From an uncultured Sphingobium sp. (GTDB taxonomy: Bacteria; Pseudomonadota; Alphaproteobacteria; Sphingomonadales; Sphingomonadaceae): 21,050 nucleotides of DNA. Made by a program: the position numbers and the translations under genes. Of the stretch, positions 15,926 through 21,050 are shown in pieces (positions within the stretch are counted from its first letter, which is position 1; every line of letters begins with the position of its first letter). The DNA lies in assembly GCA_946479185.1 (NCBI GenBank), contig CAMLFF010000018.1:1-21050 (forward strand), in the 5' to 3' direction. The notes beneath the pieces are model-generated. The model made no database searches, was not told the DNA's origin, and saw only the letters and a list, made by a program, of their open reading frames with translations.

Positions 15926-17317
15926 TCACAGCGGATCGTTCCAATCGCTCAAAGGGGCAATATCGAGGTTGACGATTTTGCCTGTCACGGTCAGCCGCAG
16001 CTGAATATCGACCATGCCTTTGGCGTAGCGCGCGCGGTAGCGATAAGATGTCTCACCGCAGCGCGGCGACGGATCGAACGGCGCGAATTCGGTAAGGTCT
16101 CCGAGGTCAGCCAGCATTGCGGAATAGAGCGCGGTCAGTTCGTCGAAATCGAGCTTGGCGAATTTCGCGAAATCGCCAGCGCGGGCTTGGCCTTTCGCCA
16201 AAGCCTCAATGAACGCACGCGCTTTAGCGGTGGTGACAGGATCGGCATCCGTGCGCGGACTCGCGGGTGGCACGGTGAGGGCGGGATCGGTCACCCCGGC
16301 GATGCTGCGTGCGATGCGCTTCACATCGGCCTGCTCGCCATTGGCATAGACGGCGATGGCAAGGTCCCGATCCGGATATCGGAGCGTATAAGTCTGGAAA
16401 CCCTGCCAGCTGCCCAGCTGCTCCCAGACCTTGCGCGTTCCGAGTGCGTTGACCGACCATCCCGGCACATAGGCGCAGGTCGCGCCAGTCCCCAAGCGCG
16501 CCTCTTGCGCCAATATGTCCCAGGATTGCGCGCTCAACAGGCGGCGTTGCGAGACAGCCTGTGCCCATGCCGCATAGTCGAGCACCGAAAGATAAAGCGA
16601 GCCATCCGCGGTCGAATTGGCGGTAGGGGAGACCCACTCCGCGTTGCGCAGCCCAGCCTCGCGCACCTCATAGCCAGACGCGCGATTGGGGACGATCGCC
16701 ATCTCGTCGATCCCGCGCGCGGTGTTCATGCCCAATGGATTGAAGATCCGGCGAGTCACGAAACTGGTCCAATGCTCTCCCGTCACCTCCTGTATGACAA
16801 AGCCGAGCACGATATATCCCGCGTAGCTGAAGCGCCAATGCGTGCCTGCGGGGAAATTAAGCTCTTGGGCGGCGATGATGCCGAGCAGCTCATCATTCGA
16901 ATAATCCGTCCGAAAATCGCCATTGGGCGTGGCGGGCAGACCGGATGTGTGACCGAGCAGATGGCGGATCGTCACCTTGCTCCATTTTGCGGGGGCTTTG
17001 GGCAGGTAGCGCGTCACGGGCGCATCAAGCGCGATCTTGCCATCTTCAACGAGAAGCATGACCGCGGCTGCCGTGAACTGCGTGCCGGCTGCGCCAACCT
17101 TGAACAGGGTATCGGTATGCACCTGTACGCCATGCTCGATATTGGCTTTGCCAAAGCCCTGGACCCGCGCGGTGCGTCCGCCATCCACCACCGCCACGGC
17201 GACGCCGGGCGTGTTGCTGCGCGCCATTTCCTGCGTGACCAGATCCTCGATAGGATCGGCCCAGGCCGCGCTGGGCAAAAAGATGGACAGAGCGAGAGCG
17301 AGAAGGACGGGTTTCAT
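15926..17317 (-). CDS. Beta-lactamase-fold (PF00144-type) protein lacking catalytic motifs
   Basis: A 463-residue exported protein with a Sec signal peptide (cleavage near AWA, residue 20) and the serine beta-lactamase/DD-peptidase (class C, S12) fold. Family landmarks are clear: PGVAVAVVDGG, GKIALDAPVTRYLP, HLLGHTSGLP and IFNPLGM. The active site is not there. The usual SxxK reads A-A-G-T (Ala76 to Thr79), where GSxSKQFTA is expected. The YxN motif reads F163-S-Y165. The KTG/HxG motif reads Q300-L-G. The rest of the fold is intact, including an extra C-terminal domain (about 350-463). It is therefore probably a pseudoenzyme that binds rather than hydrolyses, or uses other chemistry. The ATG at 17317 gives a clean signal peptide. 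An open extension to 17413 does not. It is downstream of the regulator gene by 92 bases and upstream of the TonB receptor. Fold call firm, inactivity inferred. Confidence 0.88.
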   Translation of the reverse strand: MKPVLLALALSIFLPSAAWADPIEDLVTQEMARSNTPGVAVAVVDGGRTARVQGFGKANIEHGVQVHTDTLFKVGAAGTQFTAAAVMLLVEDGKIALDAPVTRYLPKAPAKWSKVTIRHLLGHTSGLPATPNGDFRTDYSNDELLGIIAAQELNFPAGTHWRFSYAGYIVLGFVIQEVTGEHWTSFVTRRIFNPLGMNTARGIDEMAIVPNRASGYEVREAGLRNAEWVSPTANSTADGSLYLSVLDYAAWAQAVSQRRLLSAQSWDILAQEARLGTGATCAYVPGWSVNALGTRKVWEQLGSWQGFQTYTLRYPDRDLAIAVYANGEQADVKRIARSIAGVTDPALTVPPASPRTDADPVTTAKARAFIEALAKGQARAGDFAKFAKLDFDELTALYSAMLADLGDLTEFAPFDPSPRCGETSYRYRARYAKGMVDIQLRLTVTGKIVNLDIAPLSDWNDPL

Positions 17318-17409
17318 GCCCGAAATGTGCAGAGGATCGCCCCGCGCAACCATTGCCAAAACGGCCAGAAGCTTACTGCTCGCGGACAGGCCACAAAGCC
17401 TTGTTTCTC

Positions 17410-18765
17410 TCACCGCTGGTCAATCGCTACGTTATGGTTCTCGAGAGGCCGATATGGCTCCAATTCGCCGGATCGGTCCCACATCCCCGTCGAGCGCAGT
17501 GGTCGATTAAGCAAGGGAGTCGCACCAATATTGACGTTTTTGATCGTCCTGACGCGGTAGAGCGCCTCGAACCCGCTTTGCGACTTACTGAGCTCCAGCC
17601 CGAGACTCTTCATTTGCGCGAGATTGCCCGTGAGCTGCGCGGCCTCCTTGAGCCCCGCATCCCCAATGCCCGCAATCACGAGCAATTGATTGCCAGCGGG
17701 GCCAGGGCTGCTTGCCAGATAAGCAAAATCGCGCCGTCCAATTCGTTCATCGATCAGGCTCATCCCGTCCGACTGGTAGCGCTTGGTGCTGCCGCGGTCG
17801 GTCAGCCCATCAAAACCTGGATCGATGCGGAAGCCGGATGCCTGCTCTAGCGGGTCACGCAACAGCGCGGGCATGCCGCTGAACTGCCCCACATAAATGA
17901 TGTCGGATGATTTGAGCATTTCCGGCGTCAATTGGGAGGCAGGGATGAGCTTCACGGCCTTGCGGCGCAGCGCTGGCAATTGAATGAGCGTGGCGCGGAC
18001 GGTCGAGAGCGCCTCGACGGTGCCGCCGGAGACGAACTGCTGGTTATAATCCACCACGGCGTCCGCCCGCGCAGGATCGAGCATTTGCAGAACGGTCAAA
18101 TCTTCACGGGTCGGCACAGCCTTGTCCCAGACCAATTGCGGCTCGCCATCCGGGGCTGCGGCAGCGCCTTTCAGCTTGGCGAAGAGATAATAGTCCCCCG
18201 CGACCACGATGAGCGGGCGCTCGCTCTCGCTTAGCGCGTGCCAGACGAGCGTTTGCGCCAGCGCCGGTGGCGCGCGGTCCAGCAAGCGCCAGCCGAGTAG
18301 CATTGCGAGCAGCAAAGCCACGCCTGACAGGATGATGAGGCCAAGCTTGCGCCACCGCGTTGCGCCGCGCGCAATAGTGGGCGGCGGCGAAACCGATTGC
18401 GCCGCCCCATCGGCCTGGTCGATCAACCGGACACGATATTCGCCGATGGGAATGTGCAGCTTTGGGCCTGTTGCAGTCGCAAAAACCGTCTCAAGCACCT
18501 TGCGCAGTCGATGCACATAGACGCGCACATTGGGGTCCTGCCCGCCGGGCAGCGCATCATCTGCGCTGAAGACATCGGCGGCGATCTGCTGCTCCGACGG
18601 TGCCTCTCCAGCCATGCTCTTTGACAGGAGATAGTCGAACAGCCGGAGCAACCGATCCGACCGGCTGGCCTCAAGCGCGGCGCGCGCAGCACCAGACGCT
18701 TCAACAAGGCCTGTATGGCGCTCGTTCAACTGGACTGGTTTCACAGGATCATCGGTCTGGTCCAC
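17410..18765 (-). CDS. Membrane-bound winged-helix regulator (CadC/ToxR-like architecture)
   Basis: A 451-residue one-component transmembrane regulator. The cytoplasmic N-terminus (about 35-116) has an OmpR/PhoB-type winged helix: RLLRLFDYLLSK, then DPNVRVYVHRLRKVLE as the recognition helix region and LHIPIGEYRVRLI as the C-terminal wing. A Pro/Ala linker leads to a single membrane helix (about 141-159, LGLIILSGVALLLAMLLGW), and about 290 residues follow in the periplasm. The sensor part is not one I recognise. It has the segments LIVVAGDYYLFAKLK, DIIYVGQFSGM and LLVIAGIGDAGL, which suggest an alpha/beta domain. The start is a GTG with no good ribosome site, and a GTG seven codons later is also possible. 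The gene is divergent from DUF6152 and upstream of the beta-lactamase-fold gene, so it is placed to control both arms of this cluster. Confidence 0.85.
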   Translation of the reverse strand: MDQTDDPVKPVQLNERHTGLVEASGAARAALEASRSDRLLRLFDYLLSKSMAGEAPSEQQIAADVFSADDALPGGQDPNVRVYVHRLRKVLETVFATATGPKLHIPIGEYRVRLIDQADGAAQSVSPPPTIARGATRWRKLGLIILSGVALLLAMLLGWRLLDRAPPALAQTLVWHALSESERPLIVVAGDYYLFAKLKGAAAAPDGEPQLVWDKAVPTREDLTVLQMLDPARADAVVDYNQQFVSGGTVEALSTVRATLIQLPALRRKAVKLIPASQLTPEMLKSSDIIYVGQFSGMPALLRDPLEQASGFRIDPGFDGLTDRGSTKRYQSDGMSLIDERIGRRDFAYLASSPGPAGNQLLVIAGIGDAGLKEAAQLTGNLAQMKSLGLELSKSQSGFEALYRVRTIKNVNIGATPLLNRPLRSTGMWDRSGELEPYRPLENHNVAIDQR

Positions 18766-19053
18766 ACGTCACAGATTGCAACAATGGAGCCATTTAGCAA
18801 CATGAGACCGCATGAAGGTATATAATGAGGTTACGCGCAAAACCCCTGTAATTTCGAGGATTTTCGCGCCGTTCGTAACGGTTTCACAACTGTAATCGCC
18901 TTCGTGACGCACCCCGATCACATTAGCCTTGCATCGTTGGAAGAACTTGGCGCGCGGGCGCACCGCCACTGTGACGGTGGAGGCATCTATGATGTCTGGC
19001 ATCAGCCTCAGCTGGTGCATTGCCGACCGCGCGCACGATAAGGAGACGGGTAT
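18766..19053. promoter_or_regulatory. Divergent control region of the right cluster
   Basis: This 288-base gap separates the regulator gene from DUF6152. It holds repeated words: CTGTAAT at 18846-18852 and 18890-18896, and TTCGTAACG/TTCGTGACG at 18872-18880 and 18901-18909. The first TTCGTAACG copy lies in a CCGTT-CGT-AACGG inverted repeat (18869-18881). OmpR-type winged helices often bind direct repeats, so these are candidate operators. A perfect TATAAT at 18821-18826 on the plus strand lacks a good -35 and would give a leader of about 220 bases. CACCG-N9-CGGTG (18961-18979) could fold in that leader. Confidence 0.4.
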
Positions 19054-19440
19054 ATGAAGCGTTTTGGAGAGATTGCTGCGACGGCAATCACCCTGTGCGT
19101 GTTTGGTGCAGCGCTGGCCGGGCCAGCTCTGGCCCACCATTCGTTCGCGATGTTCGATCAGACGAAGATGTTGAAGAAAGCCTCGGTGACGGTGTCGCAG
19201 TTTCGCTTCACCAATCCCCATTCCTTCGTTGTGGTGAATGTGCAGGAAGGGTCGAAAGTCACCCGCTACGTTTTCGAATGCAGCAGCGTGAACATGATGC
19301 GCAAGGGCGGCTGGGCCTTCAACTCGCTCAAGGCTGGCGACAAGGTGGATGTGAGCTTCTATCCGCTGCGCAATGGCCAGCCGGGCGGCATGCTCAACAC
19401 GATCAAGCTTCCTGACGGGCGCACGCTGGCCGGCTGGTAA
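19054..19440 (+). CDS. DUF6152 family exported protein
   Basis: A 128-residue small periplasmic protein of the DUF6152 type. A Sec signal peptide ends in PALA (about residue 27), so the mature protein should begin His-His-Ser-Phe. HHSFAMFD is the typical opening of this family. The mature part of about 100 residues looks like a small beta-barrel or OB-like fold: VTVSQFRFTNPHSFVVVNV, a basic turn, then GDKVDVSFYPLRNGQPGGML and a closing DGRTLAGW. It has one cysteine (FECSSVN). An N-terminal His pair is a known way to bind copper or another metal, but binding here is a prediction. AAGGAG lies 8 bases before the ATG. It starts the plus-strand arm, with the paralogue-2 gene 70 bases downstream. 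No biochemical role is known for the family. Confidence 0.88.
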   Translation: MKRFGEIAATAITLCVFGAALAGPALAHHSFAMFDQTKMLKKASVTVSQFRFTNPHSFVVVNVQEGSKVTRYVFECSSVNMMRKGGWAFNSLKAGDKVDVSFYPLRNGQPGGMLNTIKLPDGRTLAGW

Positions 19441-19510
19441 CCCGGCACTGCACCCCACCGAGAATAGAAATGGGCCTGGCTGGCACTCCCGGCCAGACAG
19501 GAGACTGGGA

Positions 19511-20281
19511 ATGCGCAAACCAAATCTTGCGCTGCTTCTTGCAGCAGCACTTGCCTTTACGAGCTTCAATCTGGCACCCGCTGCAGCGTCCGCCAAAGAG
19601 CCGGATATCTCCGGTGTGTGGGAAATCTACCCCGATCCTTTCGCCGGTCAGGAGCTTTCCTTTCTGGAACTTCCAGTGCCCGGCGACGGCCCGAAGTTGA
19701 AGGAGCCTTACGCCACCGCCTGGAAAAATCTGCGCGCCGAGCGCGATGCGCTCCTCAAGGCGGGCACGCCGCGGGTTGACCCCAGCACGCAATGCCTGCC
19801 CGAGGGCATGCCGATGATCATGGGCGCGATCTTCCCGCTCGAAATCCTGCAGACGCCGGGACGGGTGACAGTGCTCGCGGAGTTCCTGACGCAGACGCGG
19901 CGCATCCACCTCAACCGGCCGATGCCAGCGCTCGAAGAGCTCAACCCTAATTATTATGGCTTCTCGACCGGCAAATGGGAGGGCGACACGCTGGTGGTGA
20001 CCACCAAGGGCGTGCAGGAAGGCGCGCACTTCTTCGAGATTCCATTCAGCGCTGAAATGACCATCGTAGAACGCATTCGGCTGACCGGGCCTGACCTGAT
20101 GGAAGACACCATCACCATCACCGATCCGCAACGGCTGCTGGCGCCCTACACCTTCACTTATGGTTATAAGCGGAACCCCGATTATCAGATCGAGGAATAT
20201 TTCTGCGGTCGTGAGGACCCGCTGTTCAAGGTAGGTGCGGACGGCACAGTCGAGATGAAGACAGCCGACGAGATCAAGTAA
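19511..20281 (+). CDS. Exported protein of unknown function, paralogue 2
   Basis: A 256-residue protein with a Sec signal peptide (hydrophobic stretch LALLLAAALAFTSF, cleavage near AASA, about residue 28). It has the same architecture as the gene at 12382-13203: ISGVWEIYPDPF, KLKEPYATAWK, CLPEGMPMIMGAIFP, GKWEGDTLVVTT, TFTYGYKRN and EEYFC. About 65% of residues match without gaps. Both shared cysteines are kept. The C-terminal segment just after EYFC is the least conserved and may tune specificity. GGAG lies 8 bases before the ATG. An open extension upstream to 19373 overlaps DUF6152 and is rejected because it would bury the signal peptide. It sits between DUF6152 and a Tat-exported protein in the plus-strand arm. 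Function unknown, and a small-molecule-binding or lipocalin-like role would be speculation. Confidence 0.88.
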   Translation: MRKPNLALLLAAALAFTSFNLAPAAASAKEPDISGVWEIYPDPFAGQELSFLELPVPGDGPKLKEPYATAWKNLRAERDALLKAGTPRVDPSTQCLPEGMPMIMGAIFPLEILQTPGRVTVLAEFLTQTRRIHLNRPMPALEELNPNYYGFSTGKWEGDTLVVTTKGVQEGAHFFEIPFSAEMTIVERIRLTGPDLMEDTITITDPQRLLAPYTFTYGYKRNPDYQIEEYFCGREDPLFKVGADGTVEMKTADEIK

Positions 20282-20334
20282 GCGCACGCGCGGGCCGTTG
20301 CCTGACGGCGCGGCCCCGACACCGGAGACTGCCG

Positions 20335-21050
20335 ATGAACCGCAGACGCGACTTCCTGCGCCAAAGCCTGGCGCTGGGGCTAACCTCGTACCTCGCCGGT
20401 GGCGGGCTAACGCCGCTTCTCGCCGCTCCGGCGCGGCGCGGCGCCTCGCCAATCGGTGGTGCCCTGCCCGCGAAAGAAACCGTCACCCGGCTGGGTGGGC
20501 TGGGCGATGGCTACAAGATGACGGTATTGGGCGATGGTCGCCAGATCGTCGTGGTGAATGATGGTCCCGGTTGGGCACCGCCGCCAGCGACCTTCTTCAG
20601 CACGCGCTTGTGGACAGTCGATGGCCCGCCGCAAAGCGCTGCATTCGCGCAGGTGCAAGGCTATCCGATTGTCGATCGGGCCGCCCATCCCGAAGGCGCG
20701 CCGCATTATTATGGTCATGGCGTGATCGCCATTGGCCAGAACATCTATCAGGCCCTCGCCACACTCGATGATGTGCAGGATCGCCCCCGGCGCTGGACGG
20801 GCGCAAAGCTCATTCATTCACCGGACGGTGGCACGACCTGGCGCAATGGGGGTGGGTCCAGCCCGGTGGTTTGGGAGGATTGGAGCGAGCAGTCGCGCGC
20901 GCGCTTCCCCTTCTTCAATGAGCCGGACGGCTGCTTTTCGCTGCTGGCCTTTCTCCAGCAAGGCGGCGCAAGCGGGGCCGCCCGCGATGGCTATGTTTAT
21001 GGGTATGGCCTCAACGGCAGCGTCGATGGGCTGATGAACCAGCTCATGCT
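20335..21050 (+). CDS. Tat-exported protein with Asp-box repeat, possibly DUF4185-like (partial)
   Basis: The first 238 codons of a longer gene that runs off the right edge. The N-terminus is a clear twin-arginine signal (RRRDFLRQSLALGLTSYLAG, residues 3-22, cleavage near LLAAPA). The body contains a bacterial-neuraminidase (BNR/Asp-box) type repeat, SPDGGTTW (residues 160-167), and the stretch NEPDGCFSLLAFLQQGG then YVYGYGLNGSVDG, resembling DUF4185-like beta-propeller proteins that adopt a glycosidase-like fold. Catalytic residues cannot be judged from the fragment. The start is supported by GGAG about 9 bases upstream and by the signal peptide. It lies 53 bases past paralogue 2 and probably belongs to the same transcript. 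Confidence 0.8.
   Translation, partial: MNRRRDFLRQSLALGLTSYLAGGGLTPLLAAPARRGASPIGGALPAKETVTRLGGLGDGYKMTVLGDGRQIVVVNDGPGWAPPPATFFSTRLWTVDGPPQSAAFAQVQGYPIVDRAAHPEGAPHYYGHGVIAIGQNIYQALATLDDVQDRPRRWTGAKLIHSPDGGTTWRNGGGSSPVVWEDWSEQSRARFPFFNEPDGCFSLLAFLQQGGASGAARDGYVYGYGLNGSVDGLMNQLM

Noticed and set aside
17318..17413. N-terminal extension of the beta-lactamase-fold frame
   Set aside because: It would place 32 residues before a clean Sec signal peptide and almost overlap the regulator gene.
14915..17560. Plus-strand open frame of 881 codons
   Set aside because: It is antisense to the TonB receptor, beta-lactamase-fold and regulator genes and spans their gaps. It has no recognisable domain and shadow-type composition.

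Overview
The window is GC-rich alphaproteobacterial chromosomal DNA. The TonB-dependent receptor, the many Sec/Tat-exported proteins and the general gene content suggest a sphingomonad (Sphingomonadales). That placement is an inference from family content, as there is no rRNA or other marker gene here. No tRNA, rRNA, insertion sequence, integrase or CRISPR array was recognised. Seventeen protein genes are supported, one of them cut by the right edge.

Left block (143-8766, all minus strand). A spinster-like MFS transporter lies upstream of a tight five-gene operon. Read in transcription order the operon encodes a DUF1592-type multidomain protein with two CxxCH haem motifs, a Tat-exported two-module VOC protein, a Tat-exported DUF1552 protein, a membrane-anchored ankyrin-repeat protein, and a membrane protein with a C-terminal Planctomycete-type cytochrome c domain. 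Overlapping stop/start codons (TGATG, ATGA) link several of them. A sigma70-like promoter with a perfect inverted repeat between its -35 and -10 boxes lies so close to the first ATG that the mRNA may be leaderless. This looks like an uncharacterised exported redox system.

Middle block (8767-12381). About 830 bases without a convincing gene are followed by a LysR regulator. Divergent from it is a compact three-gene operon: a PNPOx-like flavin-binding protein, a glyoxalase/VOC protein and an NTF2-like DUF1348 protein. A further 321 bases without a recognisable gene separate this module from the next.

Right block (12382-21050). A membrane-bound one-component regulator (OmpR-type winged helix, one TM helix, periplasmic sensor) is placed between two arms. 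The minus arm holds a beta-lactamase-fold protein that has lost all three catalytic motifs, a TonB-dependent receptor and an exported protein of unknown function. The plus arm holds a DUF6152 protein whose mature form should begin His-His, a second copy of the same unknown exported protein (about 65% identical to the first), and a Tat-exported protein with an Asp-box repeat that runs off the window. The layout suggests a regulated outer-membrane uptake and periplasmic processing system for an unknown substrate. The two paralogues, one in each arm, tie the arms together.
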